DNA of 56,232 bases from Betaproteobacteria bacterium (GCA_004293675.1 READ01000032.1:1-56232); one strand, 5' to 3'; numbered from the stretch's first letter, positions 25,575 to 34,111 are shown. Translations and numbers: made by a program. Notes: generated from the sequence alone by a model not told the origin.

Positions 25575-25732
25575 TAGTTTGGACGCATCTTAATTGCATG
25601 ACAGTTCGATGCCGCAGTTGATCCCTCGGCGATGGCATCGGTGTCCTCCCAGGGTGGGTTTCCCCCGATCCGCCCGCGGTGATGTTCAGGGCGATGTTGT
25701 GCCTCTTCAAAAAGGCCTCATCGCCCTTTTTT
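25575..25732 (+). ncRNA. Candidate small RNA or leader upstream of ctpA, family unknown
   Basis: A GC-rich stretch able to form stacked hairpins (GATGCC...GGCATC at 25611-25636; GGTGGG...GCCC) ends in a textbook terminator, with no convincing reading frame. It is about 150 nt and stops 150 bp before ctpA. I compared it by eye with 6S, 4.5S, tmRNA, RNase P and fluoride riboswitch signatures and none fits. The 5' end is a guess; TTGAAC near 25564 could be a -35 box. Confidence 0.35.
25688..25732 (+). terminator. Intrinsic terminator upstream of ctpA
   Basis: AGGGCGATG pairs with CATCGCCCT (9 bp), with an inner GCC...GGC pair, followed by TTTTTT. It ends whatever is transcribed upstream, either the candidate small RNA or the tail of the sugar-acid operon. 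Confidence 0.85.
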
Positions 25733-25884
25733 CTTGCTCGCAATTTCCCGCTCGGGTCGTCGGGGGAAACTGCGCTGAGCTCACTTTGTATCCCCCTGAA
25801 CTACTTTGGTCGCCAATCGTCTAATATCCCGATTGCGCGCCGCTTTTTTGCGCGTTGTATGTGGCTCAACAGCTAGGGAAAACC

Positions 25885-27405
25885 ATGAATAGTGTGGCTC
25901 AAAAGTTCGTTTGGATCGGTGCGGGCGCGGTGCTCGGTGTGGCGCTGTCGGTCGCGCTCACTGTTGACGCTAGCCGCGACGCGAAATCAACCATTCCCGT
26001 TGATGAGCTGCGCACTTTTTCTGAGGTCTATGCGCGGATCAAAAATGATTACGTAGTGCCGGTCGACGACAAAAAACTGATCGAGCAGGCCATTGGTGGC
26101 ATGGTCAGCGGCCTCGATCCACACTCCAATTTTCTGGATGAACAAGCCTTTAAGGACATGCGCACTACGACCACTGGCAAGTTCGGTGGTGTTGGCATTG
26201 AAATCGGCACCGAAGACGGCTACATCAAAGTGGTTTCACCCATCGACGAAACGCCCGCAGCTCGTGCGGGCATTCGCGCTGGGGATTTGATCACTCGCGT
26301 GGATGGCGATTCCACCCGCGGGCTCACGACCAGCAAAGCGGTCGAAAAAATGCGCGGCACACCGGGCACCAAGGTGCGCCTGGAAATCTATCGTAAAGAC
26401 GAGCGCTCCACCATCACGCACACGCTAACCCGCGAGCAAATTAAGCTGCAAGCGGTCAAAGCAAAATTGATTGAACCGGGCTATTCTTACCTTCGCGTCC
26501 GCACATTTAACGAGCTCACCGTGGCCGACGTTGTTAAGGCGTTGACCGACCATCACGCGCAAGCCCCGCTCAAAGGCGTAGTGCTTGATCTGCGCAATAA
26601 CCCTGGCGGCTTGCTCGACGCGTCGGTCGGTTTATCGGCGCTGTTTCTGCCCAAGGACACGCTGGTGGTCTACACCGAAGGTCGCATGGACGGCACGCGC
26701 GTTCGCTACACGGCAGCCAAGGAGTTTTACGCACGACGTGGCCCTGATGTCGTCGCTGGCGCGCCTGAAATCTTAAAGACCGTACCGTTGGTGGTGCTCA
26801 CGAACGGCGGCTCGGCCTCAGCCTCTGAGATCGTCGCTGGCGCGCTGCAAGATCACAAACGCGCCACGATTATGGGCACCACAACGTTCGGCAAGGGATC
26901 GGTGCAAAACATCATTCCGCTCTCCGCCACAACCGGTGTCAAGCTCACCACATCGCGCTACTTCACGCCCAACGGCCGCTCGATTCAAGCCACGGGCATC
27001 GAAACCGACGTGTTGATCGACCAGCTCACCTTTGACGGTGTTGTCGCGCCCAAAACGCAGCGTGAAAAGGACTTGTCGCGCCACTTGACCGGTAAAGACG
27101 AAAAAGCCGAAGCTGAGTCCACTGAGGATTTGACTGAAGAGGCGCAGGAAGCCAAACTCAACAAAGCCCGCGAAGACGCCAAAAAGTTAAAGGGCTTTGA
27201 TTGGGGCAATGAGAAAGATTTCCTCTACGCCCAAGCCGTGAATCAAATCAAGGGCCTTCCGGTCGTTCGCTCAACAATTGAAGCGAACTCGGCTGCGGCC
27301 GCCGTGAGCGCGACGGTGCCGGCATTGCCAACGACCAACGCCGCGCAGCAAAAAGTTCCGAACGCTAAGCCGGTGGCAAAGAAAGACAGCCCAGCGGTTA
27401 AGTAA
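25885..27405 (+). CDS. ctpA: S41-family carboxy-terminal processing protease
   Basis: 506 residues. One N-terminal membrane anchor or signal (FVWIGAGAVLGVALSVALTV), an N-terminal helical region with GMVSGLDPHSNFLD, a PDZ domain (GGVGIEIGTEDGYIKVVSPI), and the S41 catalytic core with LDLRNNPGGLL, the nucleophile Ser in TNGGSASASEIVAGAL and the Lys in GTTTFGKGSVQ. It cleaves periplasmic proteins near their C-termini. A Lys/Ala-rich tail follows. AGGGA about 6 nt upstream supports the ATG at 25885. It is followed by moeB, as in many Burkholderiales. Confidence 0.93.
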   Translation: MNSVAQKFVWIGAGAVLGVALSVALTVDASRDAKSTIPVDELRTFSEVYARIKNDYVVPVDDKKLIEQAIGGMVSGLDPHSNFLDEQAFKDMRTTTTGKFGGVGIEIGTEDGYIKVVSPIDETPAARAGIRAGDLITRVDGDSTRGLTTSKAVEKMRGTPGTKVRLEIYRKDERSTITHTLTREQIKLQAVKAKLIEPGYSYLRVRTFNELTVADVVKALTDHHAQAPLKGVVLDLRNNPGGLLDASVGLSALFLPKDTLVVYTEGRMDGTRVRYTAAKEFYARRGPDVVAGAPEILKTVPLVVLTNGGSASASEIVAGALQDHKRATIMGTTTFGKGSVQNIIPLSATTGVKLTTSRYFTPNGRSIQATGIETDVLIDQLTFDGVVAPKTQREKDLSRHLTGKDEKAEAESTEDLTEEAQEAKLNKAREDAKKLKGFDWGNEKDFLYAQAVNQIKGLPVVRSTIEANSAAAAVSATVPALPTTNAAQQKVPNAKPVAKKDSPAVK

Positions 27406-27421
27406 CTAACGGGTGACAATT

Positions 27422-27444
27422 GCGCGGCTCCCTGTGGAGCCGCG
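27422..27444 (+). terminator. Hairpin after ctpA
   Basis: CGCGGCTCC and GGAGCCGCG form a perfect 9-bp stem around a CTGT loop. There is no T-tract, so it may be a weak terminator or an mRNA-stabilising hairpin. Confidence 0.5.
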
Positions 27445-27496
27445 ATAAGCGCTTCGATCCTTAACCTTCTGCGCGGCGAGCGCGTAACCCGTGCAA

Positions 27497-27530
27497 CACG
27501 GCTTTGACAAGCTCAGCCCGAACGATCGTT
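27497..27530 (-). repeat. Partial copy of the 13.1-kb module 1 repeat
   Basis: The complement contains CGTTCGGGCTGAGCTTGTCAA, matching the CGTTCGTGGTGAGCTTGTCGAA element at 13081 and 13251. It overlaps the upstream extension of the moeB frame, a reason to prefer the later ATG. Confidence 0.6.
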
Positions 27531-27596
27531 GTTGAATTCGGCGAACAAGGGCTGGAAAATGCCGCACGCGAAGCCGAGCAACGGAACGCCCAATTC

Positions 27597-28352
27597 ATGA
27601 ACGACCAAGACCTTCTTCGCTATTCGCGTCATATCCTGCTTGATGAATGGGACGTGGTCGGCCAATCGCGTGTCAGCACCGGGCACGCGCTGGTCATCGG
27701 CGCGGGCGGACTCGGATGTCCAGCGGCGATGTTTTTAGCCTCGGCGGGCGTGGGTACGATCACCTTGGCCGATCATGACCGGGTTGACCTGACCAATTTG
27801 CAGCGCCAGATCGGGCACACCACGGCGAGTGTTGACGAGCTAAAAGTGGCGTCACTCGCCAACACCTTGCGCGCGATTAACCCGACGATCACAGTTCACA
27901 CCATCGCCGAAAAACTAAGCGGCGATGCGCTTAACCGCGCCGTTGCTGCCGCCGATGTCGTGCTCGATTGCACTGATCTTTTTGGCGCCCGCCACGCGAT
28001 CAATCGCGCCTGCATCGCGGCACGAAAACCGCTTGTGTCGGGCGCAGCCATCCGCTTCGACGGCCAAGTCAGCGTGTTCGACTCGCGCGACGCGACGTCG
28101 CCGTGCTATCACTGCATTTATCCAGAATCGGATTCGTTTGAAGAAACGCGCTGCGCTGAGATGGGGGTCTTCGCCCCGCTCGTTGGCATCGTCGGCAGCC
28201 TGCAAGCCGCCGAAGCGCTCAAACTGCTGTCGGGTTTGCAGGGCGGAGAAGCGCTCTGTGGGCGACTACTCACTATCGACGCCAAGACCATGGATATTGC
28301 GACGATGCGATTTTGTCGAGACGCGAGCTGCGCGGTTTGTGGGCGTCACTAG
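27597..28352 (+). CDS. moeB: MoeB/ThiF-family sulfur-carrier adenylyltransferase
   Basis: 251 residues. It adenylates the C-terminal Gly of a ubiquitin-like sulfur carrier (MoaD or ThiS). Visible: LLRYSRHILLDEWDVVGQ, nucleotide-binding GAGGLGCPAAMFLASAGVG, DLTNLQRQIGH, DCTDLFGARHAIN, and zinc Cys pairs at the end (SPCYHC and CAVCG). A frame 31 codons longer overlaps a dispersed repeat, so the ATG at 27597 is preferred. MoeB, ThiF and HesA cannot be told apart by sequence alone. It follows ctpA. Confidence 0.9.
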   Translation: MNDQDLLRYSRHILLDEWDVVGQSRVSTGHALVIGAGGLGCPAAMFLASAGVGTITLADHDRVDLTNLQRQIGHTTASVDELKVASLANTLRAINPTITVHTIAEKLSGDALNRAVAAADVVLDCTDLFGARHAINRACIAARKPLVSGAAIRFDGQVSVFDSRDATSPCYHCIYPESDSFEETRCAEMGVFAPLVGIVGSLQAAEALKLLSGLQGGEALCGRLLTIDAKTMDIATMRFCRDASCAVCGRH

Positions 28353-28389
28353 CCAACATTGGGCGTCATTTACGTACGGCTATTTATAT

Positions 28390-28480
28390 CAATGCCCTAT
28401 GAAATATGGGCAATGAGCGATTTAATTCTTTACGCGACAAACGATTAAAATTCACTAGACGCCTTTATTCATAAGGCATT
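28390..28480. repeat. 91-bp bipartite palindromic element, copy 3
   Basis: Left palindrome CAATGCCCTATGAAATATGGG(C) at 28390-28411, right palindrome GCCTTTATTCATAAGGC at 28461-28477. Its outer ends match those of the copy in tlyA almost base for base. It lies between the convergent moeB and ridA genes. Confidence 0.85.
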
Positions 28481-28571
28481 GCGCGAAGAGGCTGTAAACC
28501 GTATTGGGCGGCGGCCCGTCTTGCCTTTACAAACGCGAAACAGCGCACCACTGAGGCGCGCTTGGTGCCAC

Positions 28572-28964
28572 CTACAACGTAACGATCGCCTCAACCTCAA
28601 ACAACGCACCCTTGGGCAGCGCCGACACACCGACAGTGGAACGAGCAGGGTAGGGCTTTTGAAACAGCGCTTCCATTTTGGCGTTGACGGTGGCGAAATT
28701 CGAAAGATCGGTCAGAAACAGCGTGAGCTTGACTACGCCTGACAAGTCGGCACCGGCCGCTTTGATCACGGCTTGCATGTTGGCAAACGCTTGATCGACT
28801 TGGGCTTCGAAGCCTTCTTTCATATTGCCAGTGACTGGGTCGAGACCGATTTGGCCGGAGCAGAAAACCACTGTGCCTTTGAAGGCAAAGTTGGCGCTGA
28901 TGGCTTGGGAATAGGGGCCTAGCGCGGCGGGCGCTTTGTCGGTGTGGATGGGTTGGTTTGACAT
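28572..28964 (-). CDS. ridA: RidA-family enamine/imine deaminase, copy 1
   Basis: 130 residues. RidA hydrolyses reactive enamine/imine intermediates released by PLP enzymes, in the cytoplasm. Marks: YSQAISANFAFKGTVVFCSGQIG, conserved Arg in KPYPARSTVGVSALPKGALFEVEAI. The protein is identical to the copy at 45229-45621, although the genes differ at about 13 silent sites, mostly near the 3' end. It is part of a 577-bp duplication that also carries the end of metF. Confidence 0.95.
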   Translation of the reverse strand: MSNQPIHTDKAPAALGPYSQAISANFAFKGTVVFCSGQIGLDPVTGNMKEGFEAQVDQAFANMQAVIKAAGADLSGVVKLTLFLTDLSNFATVNAKMEALFQKPYPARSTVGVSALPKGALFEVEAIVTL

Positions 28965-28987
28965 TATGTTTTTCGGTTTGGTGTGTT

Positions 28988-29069
28988 GTGGGAGCGGTTC
29001 TACCGCGATGGGTGGCGGTGCTGAATGGGTCGCTCTATCGTGGGCTATCGCGGTGGAACCGCTCCTACA
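28988..29069. repeat. GGAGCGGTT hairpin repeat between ridA and the metF fragment
   Basis: GGAGCGGTTCTACCGCGAT at the left and ATCGCGGTGGAACCGCTCC at the right form long inverted arms around a 40-nt loop. A matching copy is at 45645-45726, and relatives are at 13148 and 13472. Confidence 0.8.
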
Positions 29070-29156
29070 GTTTGCTTCGCAAACGCGTCACGATTTCTTT
29101 GGTGAGCGTTGATTGATTCATCGTATAAAAGTGCATGCCCGGTGCGCCGCCGGCGA
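29065..29156 (-). pseudogene. metF 3' fragment
   Basis: Encodes about 30 C-terminal residues of MetF (GAPGMHFYTMNQSTLTKEIV and a short tail), with four substitutions against the intact metF at 45723. There is no start, and the homology stops at 29156. It is a remnant of the duplication and not a functional gene. The stretch from 29157 to 29267 holds nothing I can identify. Confidence 0.85.
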
Positions 29157-29267
29157 ATCTTGTCGCGCCAACTCCACCCAATGCTGAGGCGAATGCGAGC
29201 ACTTTGACCAATTCGCAATCGCAAGGCGCACGCATCAACAGTTGAGCTGTAGTCGCGAATCGGGCGT

Positions 29268-31235
29268 TTACCGCTCCGACAACAACCCTACATGTCGCTG
29301 TAAGTCAGCCCAGGCGGGCGTTGCCCGCAAATTCGGGTGTACGGCATTCATCAGGCGGGACACATCGAGACCGCGATCAATGACGTGCCTGAACAACAGC
29401 TCGGTCGCCTCGGCCTGCCCGGCGTGCAATGCCCCTTGCAGCAATTGCTGTGCGGCCAACGTCACGCGGCCTCGGTAGTGCGCGGCCCGCAGCAACGCCC
29501 ATTCGTCATCGACGCCCTGCAAGCAATCGCCGCGATACAGGTCGAACAAACGCGCGATGTAGGCGCTGCGCTCGGGCAGTTGTGCTGAGCTGTGCGGCGG
29601 CTTCTCGAGGTGCTCTTCAAGTGCCGCCACATCCGTCCACACGCGGTCAACGTTCAGACGCAGCTGGCCGTCGCTGCGCTCGATCCAGTCTCCTGCATCG
29701 AGTGTTCGGCGCAGTCGCATCAGCGTCACGGTGAGCGAATTTTCGGCCTGATCGCCGTCTTGCCCCGGCCACAGCGCATCGGCGGCCAGCGCCACCGAAA
29801 TGCCTGCGCTGCCGTGCGCCGCAACCAACATCATTAGGCTCTGCGGACGGTTCGACGCCTTCTCGGTTTTGCTCGGCTTTGCACTCGCCGCTGCCCCCAC
29901 ATAGCTCACGTTCTTGAAGCCACCAAAACAGCGCAAACTCACCGCCCACGGCCAATGCTCATCGGCCCAAGCAGGTGCCGCTACCGGCTCCAACTGCAAT
30001 GCGGAGCGCACAAATTCAACTTCGATACCTTCACGCAATGCCAACGCGCACACCGCGCCGCGCACGTCTGGCGAAGCAAAGAAAAAACTGACCGTCGGCA
30101 CAGTGCGCATGAGCGCCATTCCGGCTTGCAAATGCTCGCGCAGCAGCAGGGTTGATGTGGGCTCGTCACGATGAACAATCAGCGCTCGCATCAATGACGC
30201 AAAACCGCGCAAGGTTGCGGCATGGGACGAATGCGCTGTGGCCGCGAGTTGCTCGATGATGGTGATCGCTTGGGCGTAGTCACCACGGGCGATAGCGACT
30301 CTGGACGCCACCAACCGATACAACATCGCAAGACTCGGCGGGCAATCCGCCGCGTCGAGATCGCGAAGCATGTGTTCGACGTGAAGCGTCGCCTCATCGA
30401 CGTGTTGGCTCGCACAAGCAATCGTTGCAACAATGCTGTTGTAGATGGCGCGCTCCATCGGGCGTTTGGCGTGCAGCGCGTTGAGCATGTCGCGCGAGGC
30501 GCGCTCGGCACCACTCATGTCTTTGTCGCGTAAACACTGCTCAGCGGCCAATCGGGCGCGACGAAAGCGCAAATGCGGGGCGGGCGTGTTCAACAAAAAA
30601 TCGTCGAAGGCAGCGAGCGCATCGGGCAGCCGCGCTCGGTCTGAAAAGTGCAAGTGCTGCGCCCACAGGGCAAGCCACAGGCCGCGCAAATACTGCGCCC
30701 CCAGCGCAGCGCCGCTCTCGTTCCTCGTCACATCTTCCATGCGCCCATGCAGTGCTTGGGCAGCCGCCATATTCCGAGACATCTGAAACCACGGCAACAG
30801 CACGCCAGCGGCCAGCGTCAGCTGCACACTGTCGCTGGTCTTATCGGTCAAGCTTTCGAGTTGTTGCCCGATTGGCGCAAGCACCTCGAAAGAATCACCG
30901 CGCAGCAAGCCTACTGCAAGCCGACCAACAACACGAACTGTGAACAGCTCGGCTGGGTTGGGCTCTGCGGCGGCGGCTAATGAGACCGTGGCATCGGTTG
31001 ACTCAAAGCGCGCTATCAAATCACGCCAATCGGTGAAGCGGCTCCAGTCCATCACCATAAAAGCCAAGGCGTTGGCCGACAGCGCCGTTTGCGCTGCAAC
31101 GTCGGCTGCTGTTTCGGCATCCGCGACGGCGACGACTAGCGCATCCAACACTGCCAAAGGATCGCCGTGCAACACGCGTGTGGCGACCGCCTGCCACGAC
31201 GAATTTGGCTGAATAGACGCAGGAGAAGTTGCCAT
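29268..31235 (-). CDS. BTAD/OmpR-type-domain regulator with long helical N-terminus
   Basis: 655 residues. The N-terminal 450 residues are alpha-helical with TPR-like repeats (MalT/LAL-type architecture) but no P-loop ATPase motif. The C-terminal part has a winged-helix domain (LRCFGGFKNVSYVG, ALWPGQDGDQAENSLTVTLM, RLRRTLDAGDWIERSDGQLR) and a bacterial transcriptional-activation segment (VWTDVAALEEHL, LYRGDCLQGVDDEW) as in SARP-type regulators. Likely a DNA-binding activator with a sensory TPR domain. It opens the 16-kb block and may regulate genes in it. No good Shine-Dalgarno was seen at the ATG. Confidence 0.78.
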   Translation of the reverse strand: MATSPASIQPNSSWQAVATRVLHGDPLAVLDALVVAVADAETAADVAAQTALSANALAFMVMDWSRFTDWRDLIARFESTDATVSLAAAAEPNPAELFTVRVVGRLAVGLLRGDSFEVLAPIGQQLESLTDKTSDSVQLTLAAGVLLPWFQMSRNMAAAQALHGRMEDVTRNESGAALGAQYLRGLWLALWAQHLHFSDRARLPDALAAFDDFLLNTPAPHLRFRRARLAAEQCLRDKDMSGAERASRDMLNALHAKRPMERAIYNSIVATIACASQHVDEATLHVEHMLRDLDAADCPPSLAMLYRLVASRVAIARGDYAQAITIIEQLAATAHSSHAATLRGFASLMRALIVHRDEPTSTLLLREHLQAGMALMRTVPTVSFFFASPDVRGAVCALALREGIEVEFVRSALQLEPVAAPAWADEHWPWAVSLRCFGGFKNVSYVGAAASAKPSKTEKASNRPQSLMMLVAAHGSAGISVALAADALWPGQDGDQAENSLTVTLMRLRRTLDAGDWIERSDGQLRLNVDRVWTDVAALEEHLEKPPHSSAQLPERSAYIARLFDLYRGDCLQGVDDEWALLRAAHYRGRVTLAAQQLLQGALHAGQAEATELLFRHVIDRGLDVSRLMNAVHPNLRATPAWADLQRHVGLLSER

Positions 31236-31427
31236 TAAACCAAATTTGTCGAAAAAAGCTGACGGGCACCAGACGCAGTCGCGTCGCCGTCGCTTGATGC
31301 TTTAGGCGCGGCTCTGGTGCGACCCGACGACCCCATGTGCACGTCGATGACAGCAGAGCCGCTCCAATAAAACGTAGCGTTCGGCGCTCTGAGTGCAGGA
31401 GAGCGCCGGACCATTATCCCCGACAAA

Positions 31428-31472
31428 CGCGATTGTGTGGTTCCGGTGTTATCTGACTCTAGGTGGCTCGCT
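31428..31472 (+). promoter_or_regulatory. Shared promoter-like motif, copy 1
   Basis: GATTGTGTGGTTCCGGTGTT ATCTG continues to CTAGGTGGCTCGCT. It is about 76 per cent identical over 51 bp to 34112-34160, and both face a short membrane-protein gene. The boxes do not fit sigma-70; an extracytoplasmic-function sigma factor is possible. Two 9-bp hairpins (31308-31362 and 31382-31408) lie upstream in the same 380-bp gap. Confidence 0.45.
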
Positions 31473-31617
31473 ATCATGGCGGCCTCGGTTCAGCCAAAGT
31501 ACAGCTCATCATTTGGGCGAAGAATCCGCAATTGCGTGGGCTGACCGCTGCGGAACAAATGCAACTATCGACACGATCCCCGTCAACGCATCTCGAAGGC
31601 CCTCACGCAAACTCACC

Positions 31618-32049
31618 ATGATCCCATTCAATACAAACGCTCTCGTACTCGGCGCTGCCCTCAGTGCTGCGGCTGCAATTGCGCATGTCGCGTGTGTCCT
31701 GATCGGAGCTCCGGCCTACCGGTTCATGGGCGCGGGTGAAAAGATGGCCCGCGCTGCTGAAGCAGGCAAAGTCCTACCCACCGTCTTCACGCTGGGCATT
31801 GCAGCGGTCTTGTTGATTTGGGCGGCTTACGCCCTGTCTGGCGCTGGCGTGATTGCTCGCCTTCCGTTCACCAAGGTCGCGCTGCTCGGCATCACTGCGG
31901 TGTACCTTGGCCGCGCGCTTTGCTTTCCGCTGCTGCGGCCAACGTTTCCAGAAAACTCGACCACGTTCTGGCTTGTTTCCTCGGGCATCTGTCTTGTCAT
32001 CGGTTTGGTGCACCTTTACGGACTCATCGCCCGCTGGGACGCACTGTGA
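31618..32049 (+). CDS. Small four-helix membrane protein, hypothetical
   Basis: 143 residues with four predicted membrane segments: LVLGAALSAAAAIAHVACVL, FTLGIAAVLLIWAAYALSGA, VALLGITAVYLGRALCFP and FWLVSSGICLVIGLVHLYGL. The topology recalls DUF-type inner-membrane proteins of unknown role. The frame is open upstream to 31393 but the ATG at 31618 is the natural start. It is preceded by the motif at 31428-31472. No neighbour gives a function. Confidence 0.6.
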   Translation: MIPFNTNALVLGAALSAAAAIAHVACVLIGAPAYRFMGAGEKMARAAEAGKVLPTVFTLGIAAVLLIWAAYALSGAGVIARLPFTKVALLGITAVYLGRALCFPLLRPTFPENSTTFWLVSSGICLVIGLVHLYGLIARWDAL

Positions 32050-32131
32050 GTACCATGGATCACGCAAAGATTCGGCGCACGAACCGAATCCTTGGTCATC
32101 TGATACGGGCCACTACGGCTTTGGCGCTGCG

Positions 32132-32500
32132 CTAGCGCGGCTTTAGCAGCGCGGCAAGTTGCTCTTGCACCTGCACGATCTGCGGATCGAGTAAGCGGCC
32201 ATCGCGCTCAGCCTCTGCACATCGGCGATGCACGTCGTCGATCACCGTGCGACCGTCGCGATCCCGTTTCAGCACATCAACGCCATGCTCAATCAGCACC
32301 GACACCAAGTCCCATCGGTCGCCCATTGCTGACTCAAGCACCAGCGGAGAGCCCACCGCCATCGCGTTAATGTCGAGACCGCCTGCGATCAGTACACGCA
32401 AGTTTTCTGGCGTCAGCTCGCGCAGCCAGCTGAAGATCATCGGCTGCCCCATAACGTCGTTCATGTTCACGTCAACGGCATTCGTCCAATGAGCGCTCAT
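32132..32500 (-). CDS. Ankyrin-repeat protein, short
   Basis: 122 residues. It has about three ankyrin-like units (ELTPENLRVLIAGGLDINA, SPLVLESAMGDRWDLVSVLI, EHGVDVLKRDRDGRTVIDDV), no signal peptide and no membrane segment. It aligns with the last 110 residues of the protein encoded at 32524-33507, so it looks like a partial tandem duplicate that now lacks the membrane part. It follows that gene by 23 bp in the same direction. Function unknown; ankyrins bind partner proteins. Confidence 0.65.
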   Translation of the reverse strand: MSAHWTNAVDVNMNDVMGQPMIFSWLRELTPENLRVLIAGGLDINAMAVGSPLVLESAMGDRWDLVSVLIEHGVDVLKRDRDGRTVIDDVHRRCAEAERDGRLLDPQIVQVQEQLAALLKPR

Positions 32501-32523
32501 GTCACAAGGTCGATCTGGATTGC

Positions 32524-33507
32524 TCAGCGCTTGATAAGCGCATCAAGGCGTCGCAGCGATTCATCGGCTCCGTCTTGCTCGCTTTTTGAATTTTCCATCG
32601 CCCTAGCCACAAAGCTCGCAGCGGTGCGTCGGTCTTCGTTGCTGTACGGGCGATGCATGTCGACGCCACGTTCAGCGAGTACCGCCAATAAGTCCCACCG
32701 CCGATCCAGCGCAAACCACACTGACAGCGGCGTGCCGCGCAATGTGGCGTTAACGTCGGCACCATGCGCAAGCAACAACCGCAGCGTCTCAACGGGCATC
32801 AGACCTGCTGCGGCAAAGAGCATGGTGGCACCCGCGTTGTCTACCGCATTGGCGTCTGCCCCCGCTTCGAGCAGCGCCTTGGCGATGGCCGACTGCGGCA
32901 TGTGCAGCGCCGACAACAACGCGGGGCTCACCTCGTGTTTTGGGCCCACGATTCGGTTCGGCTTTGCACCGAGTTTTAAGAGGGTTTGAACCAACGCCAA
33001 TCGCGTCTCAGGCGAGATGCTCGATGCGCGGGGCGGGTTCATGTCGGTGGCTAGCCAAAGCAGCGTGATGCCCATGTCACCCACCGTATTGAGGTCGACT
33101 GTCGGAGCCAACTTCTCCACCAACGCGACATCAGCATTCGCCACCGCCGTGGCCATAGTCCGCATCGCACGACCCGAAAAATAGCCACGACCCTGCTCCC
33201 GCTGTTCTGCCTGATAAATGCCGTAGTAGTCGTCGCCTTTCGCCACCACGACAATGATCGCCGGCGAGACGACGATTAAGAACGCGATGCCACGCATCAC
33301 CGCTGTCGCAAAGAACACATGCAACAGTATGGCCAGCCCCAAGAGCGCGGCGGGAATAATCAAAAAGAAGAACAGCGCCATGCTGCGACCGCCGTCTTGA
33401 TTACCTTTGTTCTCATCGGCCAGAAACATCAGGCAGAACACACCGAGCGCGAGCGCTTCAACACCCGCAATGCTCCAAAAAGCGATGGTCATTTTTGAGC
33501 TCAACAT
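32524..33507 (-). CDS. Membrane-anchored ankyrin-repeat protein
   Basis: 327 residues. Three hydrophobic segments in the first 110 residues (FWSIAGVEALALGVFCLMFL, ALFFFLIIPAALLGLAILLH, MRGIAFLIVVSPAIIVVVA), then five or so ankyrin repeats such as SPALLSALHMPQSAIAKALLEAGADANA and ETLRLLLAHGADVNA. The repeats should face the cytoplasm or periplasm as a binding surface. The start is 33507, 1 bp after the upstream stop, or the ATG at 33492. It is encoded between a small membrane protein and a short ankyrin protein, a likely three-gene unit. Confidence 0.7.
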   Translation of the reverse strand: MLSSKMTIAFWSIAGVEALALGVFCLMFLADENKGNQDGGRSMALFFFLIIPAALLGLAILLHVFFATAVMRGIAFLIVVSPAIIVVVAKGDDYYGIYQAEQREQGRGYFSGRAMRTMATAVANADVALVEKLAPTVDLNTVGDMGITLLWLATDMNPPRASSISPETRLALVQTLLKLGAKPNRIVGPKHEVSPALLSALHMPQSAIAKALLEAGADANAVDNAGATMLFAAAGLMPVETLRLLLAHGADVNATLRGTPLSVWFALDRRWDLLAVLAERGVDMHRPYSNEDRRTAASFVARAMENSKSEQDGADESLRRLDALIKR

Positions 33508-33508
33508 A

Positions 33509-33928
33509 TCAGGCCATTCGCGGCGAGAACTCACGCCACGCGAGCCAAGTTGCAATGGCTGTAGACGCGAGCGTTGGTAACCACACCAGAAACTCCGATG
33601 GCGTTTTCGGCGTGACCACCGGTAACGCCACGGTGACCACGGCGACGTTGATGAGCAACAACGCAGCAGCGGCCCACGGCCGAGCGCCAGCGAATGCACC
33701 GGCAAAGAAAAGCGCGACTAGAAACAGCAGCACCATCGGCAAAACCACAATGCCTGAGAACACCAACTCAAACAAGCCCGACAACCAGCCGCTGCTGCCG
33801 TCAACGCGACCGACGGTGTACGCATACATGCCCATCGCCAGTCCGGGCAGCGCCAGCAATTCCGCTGCCATGAAAGCCAGCGCGCAGGCCGCATTCGATG
33901 CGGTCAACGTTGAGGTGGTCGTGCTCAT
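33509..33928 (-). CDS. Small multi-spanning membrane protein, hypothetical
   Basis: 139 residues with four hydrophobic segments (ACALAFMAAELLALPGLAMG, LFELVFSGIVVLPMVLLFLV, ALFFAGAFAGARPWAAAALL, STAIATWLAWREF). The ATG at 33928 is preferred over a TTG nine codons earlier. The stop lies 1 bp before the start of the ankyrin gene, so they are co-transcribed. No family recognised. Confidence 0.6.
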   Translation of the reverse strand: MSTTTSTLTASNAACALAFMAAELLALPGLAMGMYAYTVGRVDGSSGWLSGLFELVFSGIVVLPMVLLFLVALFFAGAFAGARPWAAAALLLINVAVVTVALPVVTPKTPSEFLVWLPTLASTAIATWLAWREFSPRMA

Positions 33929-34111
33929 AGCGAAATCGCACGGCACGCCGTGCAATGGGTGAAGATAGCCATCGTTTTTCCTACATCTGTTTTTTGACAG
34001 AGTGCAGGTTAGACGAGAAGGGCATACAAGTGGATTACAAAAATCAGCGCGGTGCGGCGCAGCGTAGGTTTGCTCTGTTTGCCGGATTCAGCACAACCAC
34101 TATCGCCAAAA

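Larger units (their letters stand above)
28580..29156. repeat. 577-bp direct repeat, left copy (ridA plus 3' end of metF)
   Basis: Nearly identical to 45238-45814 in the same orientation. Homology starts at the last codons of ridA and ends in metF near GCGCCGCCGGCGA, where the sequences part abruptly. The two copies bracket about 16 kb. Confidence 0.9.

Noticed and set aside
25600-25732. Fluoride riboswitch or 6S RNA before ctpA
   Set aside because: GATGGCAT and GTGATG give a passing likeness, but the second conserved half of the fluoride motif is absent and no 6S closing stem fits.
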